The notes under the pieces were generated by a model. The model saw only the letters and a list, made by a program, of their open reading frames with translations, did no database searches and was not told where the DNA came from. A program made the translations under genes and the position numbers. From Bosea sp. Tri-49 (GTDB lineage Bacteria > Pseudomonadota > Alphaproteobacteria > Rhizobiales > Beijerinckiaceae), in assembly GCF_003952665.1 (NCBI RefSeq), contig NZ_CP017946.1, positions 62,001 through 126,000 of the forward strand: a stretch of 64,000 nucleotides of DNA. The letters are read 5' to 3'. This document shows, in pieces, positions 38,006 to 46,659 of this stretch (positions are counted from its first letter, which is position 1; each line of letters begins with the position of its first letter).

Positions 38006-38026
38006 GGCCGCCCGTCAGGCGGCCTC
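38004..38026. terminator. Hairpin shared by two converging genes
   Basis: GAGGCCGCC-CGTCA-GGCGGCCTC spans both stop codons (csaA stop 38003-38005, facing stop 38015-38017). No U-tract on either side, so it is a weak or Rho-aided bidirectional terminator at best. Confidence 0.5.
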
Positions 38027-38926
38027 GTAGTGCCGCCAGGTCCCGGTCGCCAGCGTGGTCGGCGCCAGCTCGGGCTCGGTCCAGCGCAAGGGCAGCGCCG
38101 CCTTGCGCCGCCAGGCGCGCGTCATCTCGACATGCATGAGCCGCTTGGCGCCGTCGAGCCCGGCCAACTCCGGTCCGTCCCAGACGATCTCCGCCATCCC
38201 CTGCAGCTGCAACACGTCGCCCTTCGCGAAGTCGATGAAGAGCAGGGACGTCGCGGGCTCGCGCAGCAGATTGCCGAAGGTGTTGAAGTAGCTGTTGCCG
38301 GCGAAATCCGGCACCGTCAGCCGTCCGCCCTCGATCCGGACGAAGCCCGGCCTGCCACCGCGATGCGAGACGTCGAGTCCGCTGTCCGAGCCGCTGGCGA
38401 TGAAGAGCGTGTCCGACTGCGCGATCAGGGCGCTGGCTGCCGCGTCGAGACCGCCGAGTTCTTCGGTCGTAGGCGCAGACGTCGGAGCGAATTCGTGCTG
38501 CCGGACCTGGATGTACTTGGCGCAGTTCCCGAAACTCTGGCTTACCGCCACCTTGAGCCCGCTGCCATCACGCTCGCTGATGATGCCGTTGGCGCGGTTG
38601 CGACGGCGGGTGCGCAGATCGAGCCCGAGCAGGCCGATCGGCGCGCCTGCGCTCAGCGCAGCATTGGCCGGATCGTCGGGGCCGGGCAGGGCAGCGATAG
38701 CGAGCGCATCCGGCGCCGGGCTAGAGACGAAGCCTTCCGGCCCGGTGAGAATCGTCGCGATCGGCTTGCCCCGCGCATCGCGGCCGGCAGCAAAAAGGTA
38801 GGGCAGCAGCGCGAAGAAATCGCGGTGCTGGTCCGGCATGAACTCGCGAATGCCAGCCCCGCGCGAACTCTCGCCGGCACGCACCTGTGCCTCCAGCTCG
38901 CCTTCGTGGAACGGAGAGGCGTCCAT
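38015..38926 (-). CDS. Pyridoxamine 5'-phosphate oxidase-like flavin-binding protein
   Basis: 303 aa of the PNPOx-like split-barrel family, here with two barrel-like parts (about residues 40-130 and 170-290). Markers: PDQHRDFFALLPYLFAAGRD, IGLLGLDLRTRRRNRANG and TVPDFAGNSYFNTFGNLL. Probably binds FMN or F420-like flavin; the reaction is unknown. The gene precedes the GST gene on the same strand (4 nt gap), so both are expected under the divergent LysR. Confidence 0.85.
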   Translation of the reverse strand: MDASPFHEGELEAQVRAGESSRGAGIREFMPDQHRDFFALLPYLFAAGRDARGKPIATILTGPEGFVSSPAPDALAIAALPGPDDPANAALSAGAPIGLLGLDLRTRRRNRANGIISERDGSGLKVAVSQSFGNCAKYIQVRQHEFAPTSAPTTEELGGLDAAASALIAQSDTLFIASGSDSGLDVSHRGGRPGFVRIEGGRLTVPDFAGNSYFNTFGNLLREPATSLLFIDFAKGDVLQLQGMAEIVWDGPELAGLDGAKRLMHVEMTRAWRRKAALPLRWTEPELAPTTLATGTWRHYEAA

Positions 38927-38930
38927 GGCG

Positions 38931-39557
38931 TCAGCCTTTCACAGGGATGGGTGATGGCGGGATCGGCTTGAAGAAGGGCAGGGCCTCGATACGTGCGATC
39001 CAGGCCCGCACTGCTGGATAGGGATCGAGCGGAATGCCGCCTTCCGGTGCGTGCGCCACATAGGAATAACAAGCGAGGTCGGCGAGGGTCGGGTGTTCGG
39101 CGGCGAGATAGCTGCGACCAGCGAGATGCCCTTCCATGAAGGCGAGCAGCCGGACAGCGATACGCTCGGCCCGTACCGGATCGTCGGGGAAGCCGAACTG
39201 CGCGATCATCCGGGCGATCGACGGGCCGTGCATGACCTCGCCGGCGGCGATCGAGAGCCAGCGCTGCACCTGCGCGGCTGCGACCGGCTCGGCCGGAAAC
39301 CAGTCGCTCTGCGGTGCGTAGCGCTTCGCCAGGTAGACCAGGATCGCATTGCTGTCGGCGAGGGTGAGATCGCCGTCCTGCAGCACCGGGATCTGGCCGA
39401 GCGGGTTGAGATTGGTTCGGAACGCCTCGCTGCGGCGCACATCTGCCGGGGCCGGAACGAAGTCGAAATCAAGCCCGAGCGCGCGCAGCAAGAGCTCGAC
39501 GCGGTGGGTGTGGCCCGACAGGGCGGTGCCGTGCAGCGTGATCTTGGCTTGGGTCAT
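38931..39557 (-). CDS. Glutathione S-transferase family protein
   Basis: 208 aa. Thioredoxin-like N-terminal domain (ITLHGTALSGHTHRVELLLR, NPLGQIPVLQDGDLTLADS with the cis-Pro and Ser for glutathione) and helical C-terminal domain (HPTLADLACYSYVAHA). ATG 39557 behind GAGG. First of two genes with the flavin-binding protein, divergent from a LysR gene. Confidence 0.92.
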   Translation of the reverse strand: MTQAKITLHGTALSGHTHRVELLLRALGLDFDFVPAPADVRRSEAFRTNLNPLGQIPVLQDGDLTLADSNAILVYLAKRYAPQSDWFPAEPVAAAQVQRWLSIAAGEVMHGPSIARMIAQFGFPDDPVRAERIAVRLLAFMEGHLAGRSYLAAEHPTLADLACYSYVAHAPEGGIPLDPYPAVRAWIARIEALPFFKPIPPSPIPVKG

Positions 39558-39655
39558 CCGGGCCTCGCGATTGTGCAAGGCGGACTGTGATTGTTTCAGA
39601 AATTGAGCGATAGCTGATAGGTTGGCAAATCAGAATTCCCTCTGATGGAATGATC

Positions 39656-40558
39656 ATGGATCGGCTCGACGAACTCGCCATCTTCGTGGCGATCATCGAC
39701 ACCGGCAGTCTTGCCGGCGCGGCGCGACAGCTCAGGCGCTCGCGGCCGGCGGTGACGCGGGCGCTGGCCGCGCTTGAGGAGCGCGCCGGCGTCAGGTTGA
39801 TCGCGCGCACCACCCGGCAATTGATGGCGACCGAGGCGGGGCGGGAACTCGCGGCGTCGGCCCGCAACATCCTTGCCGAATATGACGCCTCGCTCTCCGG
39901 CGTGACCGCGGCGCCGATGCGCGGCCTGATCCGGGTCACCGCGCCGCTCGCCTTCGGTCGGCGCCATGTCACGCCGGTCGTCGCCGAGTTCCTCGACCTG
40001 CACCCTGAGATCCAGATCGAACTGGTGCTGGCCGACCGCAACCTCGACCTGATCGAGGAAGGCCTGCATCTGGCGGTCCGGATCGGGCCGCTGCCGAGCT
40101 CGCGATTAGTCGCGCGCAAGGTCGGCGAGGTCAAGCGCGTGCTGGTCGCGGCACCGGCCTACCTCGAGCGCCGCGGCACGCCGGGTCGGCCGGCCGATCT
40201 GGTGGACCACGACACCATCGCCAGCATCGCTGCCGGCCAGACGATGCTCTGGCGCTTTGCCGGCGGGGCTCGCAGCGCAACTGTGACAGTGACGCCGCGC
40301 CTGATCGTCAACGAGGTCGAGTCGGCGTTGATCGCGGCGCGCTCCGGGCGCGGGATCGCACGCGCCTTGTCCTACCAGGTCGCGCCGGATCTCGAGGCCG
40401 GCACGCTGGTGCGGGTGATGCGGGAGTGGGAGCCGCCGGCAGCGCCGGTCCAGCTCGTCGTGCCGAGCGGGCAGCACCTCCAGCCGAAGGTGCGTGCCTT
40501 CCTCGATTTTGCCGCTGCGCAGTTGCAGCAGCTGCCGGTGATCAGACCGGAGCGATAA
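39656..40558 (+). CDS. LysR family transcriptional regulator
   Basis: 300 aa. Winged HTH at residues 1-60 (MDRLDELAIFVAIIDTGSLA, RSRPAVTRALAALEERAGVRL) and a periplasmic-binding-like effector domain from about 85. Start taken at 39656 behind GGAAT; ATG 39650 is also possible. Divergent from the GST/flavin-protein genes across 98 nt, the classical LysR regulator-target layout, so it probably controls them and itself. Confidence 0.93.
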   Translation: MDRLDELAIFVAIIDTGSLAGAARQLRRSRPAVTRALAALEERAGVRLIARTTRQLMATEAGRELAASARNILAEYDASLSGVTAAPMRGLIRVTAPLAFGRRHVTPVVAEFLDLHPEIQIELVLADRNLDLIEEGLHLAVRIGPLPSSRLVARKVGEVKRVLVAAPAYLERRGTPGRPADLVDHDTIASIAAGQTMLWRFAGGARSATVTVTPRLIVNEVESALIAARSGRGIARALSYQVAPDLEAGTLVRVMREWEPPAAPVQLVVPSGQHLQPKVRAFLDFAAAQLQQLPVIRPER

Positions 40559-40561
40559 AGG

Positions 40562-41245
40562 TCAACGCAGCGAACCGACGAAGCCGGTGATCGCCGAAAC
40601 GACGGCGCCCTCGCGGCCGATGAAGCCGTGATAGGCGCGCGCCTGACAGGGATCGCCGGATGAGGTGCCGCCGTCGATCCAGAGCAGGCGAGCGCGATTG
40701 CCGGTCCATTGCTGGAAGGCGACCGCCGATTCGGGCAGCGTCACGCGGCAGCTGTCCTGGCGATGCTGGATGATCAGCGTCGGGGGCAGTCCGGCTGGAT
40801 CGCCGAGCGAGGGCTTGGTGGCATCGAGCATGGCTGAGGCGAAGACGATGCCGTCAGGCCGGGCCGAGAGCGTGCCCGGCACCTTCAGCGCGCCGCGGCT
40901 CATGGCGACGACAACGACACGCGGCGCGATGGTGCGCATCAGCTCGATCGCCTTATTCGGATCGGCGCCGCCGTCGAGCGTGATGCTGGCGATGCCGCTC
41001 CTGGCATAGGCGGCGCGCGTCCGGACGATCCAGTTGCCGCTGCGCTCGACGCTGCCATCGCCGCCGATGCCGATATAGCCGTCGCCGCCGGTCAGCAGCA
41101 CGACTCCGGCGCGGGCCTTGCCGGCCGGCTTGTTGAGCAACGCCTTGCCGCCACCGAAGAAGCCGCCGAGATCGACGACTTCCTCCGCTGAAGCAAGGCC
41201 AGGGACCAGCGCCAACAGCGTCGCGAGCAGCAATTGTCTCATCAT
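40562..41245 (-). CDS. Exported alpha/beta-hydrolase-like protein
   Basis: 227 aa. Signal peptide (MMRQLLLATLLALVPGLASA). The mature part has an alpha/beta fold: AGVVLLTGGDGYIG, a possible nucleophile elbow AMSRGALKVPG, and a late Asp/His region (GDPCQARAYHGFIGRE with a histidine). The expected GxSxG is degenerate (AMSRGA). Two cysteines may form a disulphide. Start ATG 41245 fits AGGGG 9 nt upstream. Substrate unknown. Confidence 0.75.
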   Translation of the reverse strand: MMRQLLLATLLALVPGLASAEEVVDLGGFFGGGKALLNKPAGKARAGVVLLTGGDGYIGIGGDGSVERSGNWIVRTRAAYARSGIASITLDGGADPNKAIELMRTIAPRVVVVAMSRGALKVPGTLSARPDGIVFASAMLDATKPSLGDPAGLPPTLIIQHRQDSCRVTLPESAVAFQQWTGNRARLLWIDGGTSSGDPCQARAYHGFIGREGAVVSAITGFVGSLR

Positions 41246-41349
41246 GGCGATCATCCCCTGCGGCCTCGAGCCGGATCACGCGTCCCGCCCGGATCATGAA
41301 AAATCGGGTGCCTGCACGCCAGCCCCATTTGAGGGCAAGCGCGCCGGGG

Positions 41350-42273
41350 TCAGCGCAAAGTCAGGTGCTTGGCTGCCTCTTCATGGATCCAGCTGCGGAA
41401 GGCCGCGATTGCCGGCCGCTCCGCGACGGCTTCGGGGCAGACGACATAGTATTGGTAGGCGCCGGGCAGCTGCTGTGGGAACGGTCGGACCAGGCGCCCG
41501 GCTTCGAGAGAATCGCCGATCAGGGCGCTTGTCGCGAGCGCTATGCCCTGGCCCGAGGATGCGGCCTGCAAGGCGAGGAAGGTGTGCGAGAAGCGCGGAC
41601 CGTGCGTCGCGTCGATATCGTCGACGCCGGCGAAGGCGAGCCATTGCCGCCAGGTCACGTATTCCGGAATGCCTTCGGCGAGTTCGTGCAGCAGAGTGTG
41701 GTGGCGCAGGTCCGCGGGCTGGCGCAGCGGGCGCGCGGGATCGTTGAGAAGCGACGCGTTACAGACGGGGAAGAACGTCTCCGTCATCAGGAGTTCCGAG
41801 CGCAGGCCGGTATAGGCGCCCTGGCCATAGCGGACCGCAACATCGACATCCTCGCGGGCGAAATCGGTGAGGTGGAGCGAGACCGAGATGCGCACCTCCA
41901 GCTCAGGATGGCTCTGCTTGAGCGAGCCGAGTCGCGGGATCAACCAGCTCAAGGCGAAGCTCGGCATGGTGCTGACCGTGATCACATTGGCCGCGTCAGG
42001 CCGCAGCGCCCTGGCCGTGGCTTCGTCGAGCTGGTCGAGCAGTTGCGAGATTGCGGTGGCGTAGCGCTGGCCGAGCGCGGTCAGCGCGACACCCTTGCTC
42101 GGCAAGCGCGTGAAGAGCGGACGGCGAAGCCAGGCTTCGAGGGTCTTGATCTGCTGGCCGACCGCGCTGGCGGTGACGGCGAGCTCGTCGCCCGCCCGCT
42201 CGTAGTTGAGATGCCGTGCCGCAGCCTCGAAGGCACGCAGCGAGGTCAGGGGCGGCAGGTGGCGGCGGATCAT
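41350..42273 (-). CDS. LysR family regulator, GcvA-like
   Basis: 307 aa. HTH PPLTSLRAFEAAARHLNYER and VTASAVGQQIKTLEAWLRRPL match the GcvA subfamily, then the effector domain. Divergent from the DUF1127 gene at 42379, a pairing seen often in this order, so that gene is a likely target. ATG at 42273 is used in preference to a frame 21 codons longer. Confidence 0.92.
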   Translation of the reverse strand: MIRRHLPPLTSLRAFEAAARHLNYERAGDELAVTASAVGQQIKTLEAWLRRPLFTRLPSKGVALTALGQRYATAISQLLDQLDEATARALRPDAANVITVSTMPSFALSWLIPRLGSLKQSHPELEVRISVSLHLTDFAREDVDVAVRYGQGAYTGLRSELLMTETFFPVCNASLLNDPARPLRQPADLRHHTLLHELAEGIPEYVTWRQWLAFAGVDDIDATHGPRFSHTFLALQAASSGQGIALATSALIGDSLEAGRLVRPFPQQLPGAYQYYVVCPEAVAERPAIAAFRSWIHEEAAKHLTLR

Positions 42274-42378
42274 GACGTGGCCAAGTTCTGCTTGGGCTGA
42301 GGCAAAGAACTTCTCATTTGCTTCAGAGCGCTGCAACCCCCAAATTCTCAGGCATAGAACTTGTCAAAGGAGGCCGCC

Positions 42379-42603
42379 ATGTCGGCCAGGACCGCCACAG
42401 AAAATCTTTCGTTCTCCGCGACGCAGCACGCTGCGCACGGGCTTACCGGCCTGTTCCTCCGCTTTGAGGACTGGCTCACGCAGCGGGCCAGCGCGCGCAC
42501 GCTTTACAGCATGGACGATCAGGCCCTCTCCGATATCGGCTTGTCGCGGAGCGACGTCGAGCGGGTGAACGACACGGCTCGCAAGACTCTGTGGCGCCAC
42601 TAA
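42379..42603 (+). CDS. DUF1127 domain-containing small protein
   Basis: 74 aa. The C-terminal YjiS-like motif (RTLYSMDDQALSDIGLSRSD) is complete, preceded by an amphipathic segment. DUF1127 proteins bind RNA and affect phosphate and carbon metabolism in Agrobacterium and related bacteria (established for some members only). A perfect AAAGGAGG precedes the ATG at 42379. Divergent from the GcvA-like LysR gene. Confidence 0.9.
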   Translation: MSARTATENLSFSATQHAAHGLTGLFLRFEDWLTQRASARTLYSMDDQALSDIGLSRSDVERVNDTARKTLWRH

Positions 42604-42687
42604 GTCCTCCCGTCATCGATAACGGCCAAGCCGTCCCGATCGCAGTGTTGCGGCCGGGGCGGTTCAGCGTGCGGAACTGAGCCTCGA

Positions 42688-44136
42688 TCAGACCGGCAGC
42701 CTGACGGTCGCGCGCAAGCCGCCCAGCGGTGACTCGCTAAGAATGATGTCGCCGCCATGCGAACGGGCGATGTTGCGGGCGATGGCAAGGCCAAGCCCGG
42801 TGCCGCCGCCATCGACATTGCGCGCCTCGTCGATCCGGAAGAACGGCTTGAACACGTCCTCGCGCAGCTCCGGCGCGATGCCTGGCCCGTCATCATCGAC
42901 CATGACGATCAGATAGCGCGCGTCATGGGTGGCGCGGATGGCGATGCGGTCGCCGAAGCGCGCGGCATTCGAGACCAGATTGGTGAGCAGGCGCCGGATC
43001 GCGTCGGGCCGGACCACGACCAGCGGGTCGCCGATGACGGTGAGCTCGGTCTGGTGATCCTGGCGCTCGGCATCGGCCTTGAGCGTCTCGAGCAGAGCGC
43101 GGATGTCGGTCTCGACCGGCGCCTCGCCGGCATCGCCACGGGCGAAGGCGAGATAGTCCTCGAGCATCCGGCTCATCTCGTCGACATCCTTCTCGAGCGC
43201 TTCGAGATCGGGCGAGCGTTCGAGCAGGGCAAGGGAGAGCTTGAAGCGGGTCAGGATGGTGCGCAGGTCGTGGCTGACGCCGTTCAGCATCATGGTGCGC
43301 TCGCCGATCGAGCGCTCGACACGGCGCTTCATCTCGATGAAGGCGTTGCCGGCGCGGCGGACCTCGCTCGCGCCGCGTGGCCGGAAATCGGCGTCGCGGC
43401 CCTTGCCGAAGGCTTCGGCAGCGTCGGCGAGGCGCAGGATCGGCCTGATCTGGTTGCGCAGGAACAGCACTGCGATGGTGAGCAGGATCAGCGAGGTGCC
43501 GATCATCCAGAGCAGGAAGATATGGCTGTTCGAGGCATAGGCCTGGCTGCGCCGGGTCAGCACCCGCATCACATCCTTGCCGAGCTTGATGCGGATCTCG
43601 ATCAGGCTGGAGCGGCCGACTGTATCGAGCCAGAACGGGCGCTTGACCTGCTGGGCGAGCTCGGCCGAGAGCGCGCTGTCGAGCAGCGAGAAGAAGGGGC
43701 GGGGGCCGGGCGCCGGCAGATCGGTGTCGGGCAGGATCTCGACATCCATGCCGAGCCGATCCTCGGCGATACGGCCAAGAATGGTTGCCTGGCTATCCTG
43801 CGGATAGCTCTCATAGACGTCGATGAGGGTTGAGATTTCGGAGGCGACCGCCGACGACAGACGCTGCGTCACGGTCTGCCAATGCCGCTCCATGAAGACA
43901 TAGGCAACGACTGACTGAAGCAGCACGACCGGCGCGATGACGATGACGAGGGCGCGCGGATAGAGCCCCTTCGGCATGATGCGTGCGATCGGGCGCAGCG
44001 ACCGGTCCGGCAGGCGTCGCAGCGGGCTGAGCGCGGTCAAGAACGCCGATGCAGCCTTCGTCCAGCCTGTGCGCAGCTTCGCTACCGTCCTCGCAGCGAG
44101 CGGGACGAGACGACGCCTGAGCGAAGCGTCCGCCAT
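42688..44136 (-). CDS. Sensor histidine kinase, EnvZ-like
   Basis: 482 aa. TM1 about residues 60-80, periplasmic sensor loop to about 210, TM2 about 210-230, HAMP, then HisKA with the phosphorylated histidine in MLNGVSHDLRTILTRFKLSL and a complete HATPase (N box VSNAARFGD, DDDGPGI, GGTGLGLAIARNIA). Pairs with the OmpR-type regulator upstream (5 nt gap). Stimulus unknown. Confidence 0.93.
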   Translation of the reverse strand: MADASLRRRLVPLAARTVAKLRTGWTKAASAFLTALSPLRRLPDRSLRPIARIMPKGLYPRALVIVIAPVVLLQSVVAYVFMERHWQTVTQRLSSAVASEISTLIDVYESYPQDSQATILGRIAEDRLGMDVEILPDTDLPAPGPRPFFSLLDSALSAELAQQVKRPFWLDTVGRSSLIEIRIKLGKDVMRVLTRRSQAYASNSHIFLLWMIGTSLILLTIAVLFLRNQIRPILRLADAAEAFGKGRDADFRPRGASEVRRAGNAFIEMKRRVERSIGERTMMLNGVSHDLRTILTRFKLSLALLERSPDLEALEKDVDEMSRMLEDYLAFARGDAGEAPVETDIRALLETLKADAERQDHQTELTVIGDPLVVVRPDAIRRLLTNLVSNAARFGDRIAIRATHDARYLIVMVDDDGPGIAPELREDVFKPFFRIDEARNVDGGGTGLGLAIARNIARSHGGDIILSESPLGGLRATVRLPV

Positions 44137-44141
44137 GCCGA

Positions 44142-44867
44142 TCAGGACCTGTCGACGACGAGGCGGTAGCCGATGCCGCGCACGGTTTGGAGATAGAGCG
44201 GATCGGCCGGATCGCGCTCGATCTTGCGACGCAGCCGGTTGATCTGCACGTCGATGGTGCGGTCGTTGGCGGCGGAGCCCTGGTTGGCGAGCTGCTCGCG
44301 CGGGACATGCTCGCCGGCGCGCTCGGCCAAGGCGGTCAGGATCTCGCGCTCGCGTTCGGTCAGGCGGATCGATTCTTCGCCCTGGCGCAATTCGCCGCGT
44401 GCAAGGCCGAAGATGAAGGGGCCGAAGCGGACGTAGTCGGGCCGCGGCGGCGCAGTGGGTGCCTCGGGCTGGGCGTTGCGCTTCAGAACGTTGCCGAGGC
44501 GCAGGATCAGTTCGCGTGGCTCGAAGGGCTTGGCGAGGTAGTCGTCGACGCCGATTTCCAGGCCGTTGATCCGGTCGTTGGAGTCGGCACGGGCGGTCAG
44601 CATCAGGATAGGCACCTGCGAACTCTGGCGCAGGCGGCGAGCGAAGTCGAAACCGTTCTCGCCCGGCATCATGACATCGAGCACCATGGCGTCGAAGACG
44701 AGACGGCCCAGCCGGGAATCGGCGTCGGCTGCGCTGGCGGCGGTGGTGACGCGGTAGCCGTGATCGCCGAGAAAGCGCGCCAGAAGATCGCGCAGGCGGC
44801 GGTCATCGTCGACCACCAGAACATGCGGGGCATCGTCAGGCACTGGCTTGAGCACGCTGGCCGCCAT
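44142..44867 (-). CDS. OmpR-family response regulator
   Basis: 241 aa. Receiver domain with acidic pocket DDDR, phospho-acceptor D in LDVMMPGENG and Lys in LAKPFEPRE, then a winged-helix output domain (LTEREREILTALAERAGEHV, RTIDVQINRLRRKI, TVRGIGYRLV). ATG 44867 is behind AAGGAG. It is expected to be phosphorylated by the downstream kinase. Confidence 0.95.
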   Translation of the reverse strand: MAASVLKPVPDDAPHVLVVDDDRRLRDLLARFLGDHGYRVTTAASAADADSRLGRLVFDAMVLDVMMPGENGFDFARRLRQSSQVPILMLTARADSNDRINGLEIGVDDYLAKPFEPRELILRLGNVLKRNAQPEAPTAPPRPDYVRFGPFIFGLARGELRQGEESIRLTEREREILTALAERAGEHVPREQLANQGSAANDRTIDVQINRLRRKIERDPADPLYLQTVRGIGYRLVVDRS

Positions 44868-45018
44868 CTGGACTCCTTTTTCGTCTCCGGCGCCGGCTGT
44901 GTGCACCGTTCCTTTCCTTCAGGATAGCACAGGCGGCCCAGGCGCAGGCCGGCGCCTCGCTGCCTCCGGGATAACATTGTCTAACGTTCTGCAACGCCTG
45001 CTGCTGGGCGCAATGTTC

Positions 45019-45540
45019 TCAGCGCGGGCCGGCAAGCAGATCCTGCACCTTCGTGCGTTCGGCGGGGTCGATCAAGGCCGCCAGATAACGCGCAATGATC
45101 TCACTCGCCTCGGGCCCGACGAGAGTGAGCGCGCCGTTGATGCGCTTGGCCTGCAGCTGCGCCAGCCTGACGGCGAGCTCGTGGCCGGCGGTGGTGGCGT
45201 GGAGATTGCGCTGTCGCTTGTCCTGCGTCCCCGTGCGCGACTCAACGAAGCCGGTTTCGACCAGCTCCTTCAGCACCCGGTTCAGGCTCTGCTTGGTGAT
45301 CTGCAAGATGTCGAGCAACTCGGCGATGGTCAGTCCCGGCCGGCGCTGGACGAAATGCAATACACGGTGATGGGCGCGGCCGAAGCCGTAATCGGCGAGG
45401 ATACGGTCTGGATCGCCGACGAAGTCGCGATAGGCGAAGAAGAAGAGCTCGATCAGGTCGTAGGGCACGGCGGTGTGCGGCGCCTCCGGAGGCGCGGCAG
45501 GAGCTGGATGCAATACGGGTGTGCTCAACGTCACGCTCAT
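45019..45540 (-). CDS. MarR family transcriptional regulator
   Basis: 173 aa. Winged HTH ELLDILQITKQSLNRVLKEL with wing TGTQDKRQRNLHATTAGHEL, and helical dimer arms. Divergent from the branched-chain aminotransferase gene across 170 nt. A perfect ATGTCA/TGACAT dyad (45545-45563) lies directly before its start, as expected for autorepression. Confidence 0.92.
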   Translation of the reverse strand: MSVTLSTPVLHPAPAAPPEAPHTAVPYDLIELFFFAYRDFVGDPDRILADYGFGRAHHRVLHFVQRRPGLTIAELLDILQITKQSLNRVLKELVETGFVESRTGTQDKRQRNLHATTAGHELAVRLAQLQAKRINGALTLVGPEASEIIARYLAALIDPAERTKVQDLLAGPR

Positions 45541-45544
45541 TTTT

Positions 45545-45563
45545 ATGTCAGCCTTGTTGACAT
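45545..45563. promoter_or_regulatory. Probable MarR operator
   Basis: ATGTCA-N7-TGACAT is a perfect 6-bp dyad that begins 4 nt before the marR start codon. On the minus strand TTGACC (45584-45589) and GATATG (45561-45566) are separated by 17 nt, a plausible marR promoter whose -10 overlaps the dyad. That would place a bound repressor over the marR transcription start. Confidence 0.6.
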
Positions 45564-45710
45564 ATCTCAGACGTAAGATTACCGGTCAAGCACGCGGGGC
45601 GACCGATTATGTCGCAAGTGCCGGTTCCGGCGCAGCATAGATACCGCGCTTGCACGCCCTTCCGGCCTGTGGCGGAGTGCCTGCAAGAAAAGCACCTGGA
45701 GGACTGTATC

Positions 45711-46601
45711 ATGTCTGTCATTCCTTTCGACCAGCGCGACGGCGTCATCTGGTTCGACGGCAAGCTCGTGCCGTGGAAGGAGGCTAAGGTGCACGTACTT
45801 ACCCACGGTCTGCACTATGGTTCCTGCGTCTTCGAGGGCGAGCGTTCCTATGACGGCGTGATCTACAAGTGCACCGAGCATTCGCAGCGCTTCCACAAGT
45901 CGGCCGAGATCATGGATTTCACGATCCCGTATTCGGTCGCCGAGCTCGATGCCGCCAAGTATCTCTGCCTGAAGGAGAACGGCCTCAAGGACGCTTATCT
46001 GCGTCCGGTCGCCTGGCGCGGCTCGGAGATGATGGCGGTCTCCGGCATGAACAACACCATCCACACGGCGATCGCGGTGTGGGAGTGGCCGAGCATGTTC
46101 GACATGGCGCAGAAGCTGAAGGGCGTGCGCCTCGACCTCGCGGAATATCGCCGGCCTGACCCGGCCTGCGCGCCGGTCCATGCCAAGGCGGCGGGGCTCT
46201 ACATGATCTGCTCGCTGTCCAAGCACAAGGCCGAGCGCGGCGGCTATGCCGACGCGATGATGCTCGACTGGGAAGGCAACGTCGCCGAGTGTACCGGCGC
46301 CAACATCTTCTTCATCAAGGACGGCGTGGTCCACACCCCGCAGGCCGACCGCTTCCTCAACGGCATCACCCGTCAGTCGGTGGTCGACCTCTGCCGGAAG
46401 CGCGGCTTCGAGGTCGTCGAGCGCCGCATCCGGCCGGAAGAGCTTGAAGGCTTCAGCGAATGCTTCATCACCGGCTCGGCCGCCGAGGTGACGCTGGTCT
46501 CCGAGATCGGACCCTACAAGTTCATCACCGGCAATATGGGCAAGGTGATCATGGAGGACTATTCGGACGAAGTCCGGCAGAAGTCCAAGGTCGCGGCCTG
46601 A
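45711..46601 (+). CDS. ilvE: Branched-chain-amino-acid aminotransferase (fold type IV)
   Basis: 296 aa. PLP enzyme that interconverts Leu, Ile and Val with their 2-keto acids, using glutamate. HVLTHGLHYGSCVFEGERSY, the PLP-lysine motif PVHAKAAGLYMICSLSKH, GNVAECTGANIFF and the later FITGSAAEVTLVSEI are all present. GGAGG precedes ATG 45711. Divergent from marR and ended by a strong terminator, so monocistronic. D-amino acid transaminase activity is a less likely alternative. Confidence 0.93.
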   Translation: MSVIPFDQRDGVIWFDGKLVPWKEAKVHVLTHGLHYGSCVFEGERSYDGVIYKCTEHSQRFHKSAEIMDFTIPYSVAELDAAKYLCLKENGLKDAYLRPVAWRGSEMMAVSGMNNTIHTAIAVWEWPSMFDMAQKLKGVRLDLAEYRRPDPACAPVHAKAAGLYMICSLSKHKAERGGYADAMMLDWEGNVAECTGANIFFIKDGVVHTPQADRFLNGITRQSVVDLCRKRGFEVVERRIRPEELEGFSECFITGSAAEVTLVSEIGPYKFITGNMGKVIMEDYSDEVRQKSKVAA

Positions 46602-46629
46602 ACCTCAGCGTCGTCCTGACCAAACCTGT

Positions 46630-46659
46630 CCCGGGCGGCCCTGGCCGCCCGGGATTTTT
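46630..46659 (+). terminator. Rho-independent terminator of ilvE
   Basis: An 11-bp perfect stem CCCGGGCGGCC/GGCCGCCCGGG with a CT loop is followed by ATTTTTC. It lies 28 nt after the ilvE stop and touches the end of the converging DUF1176 gene. Confidence 0.88.
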
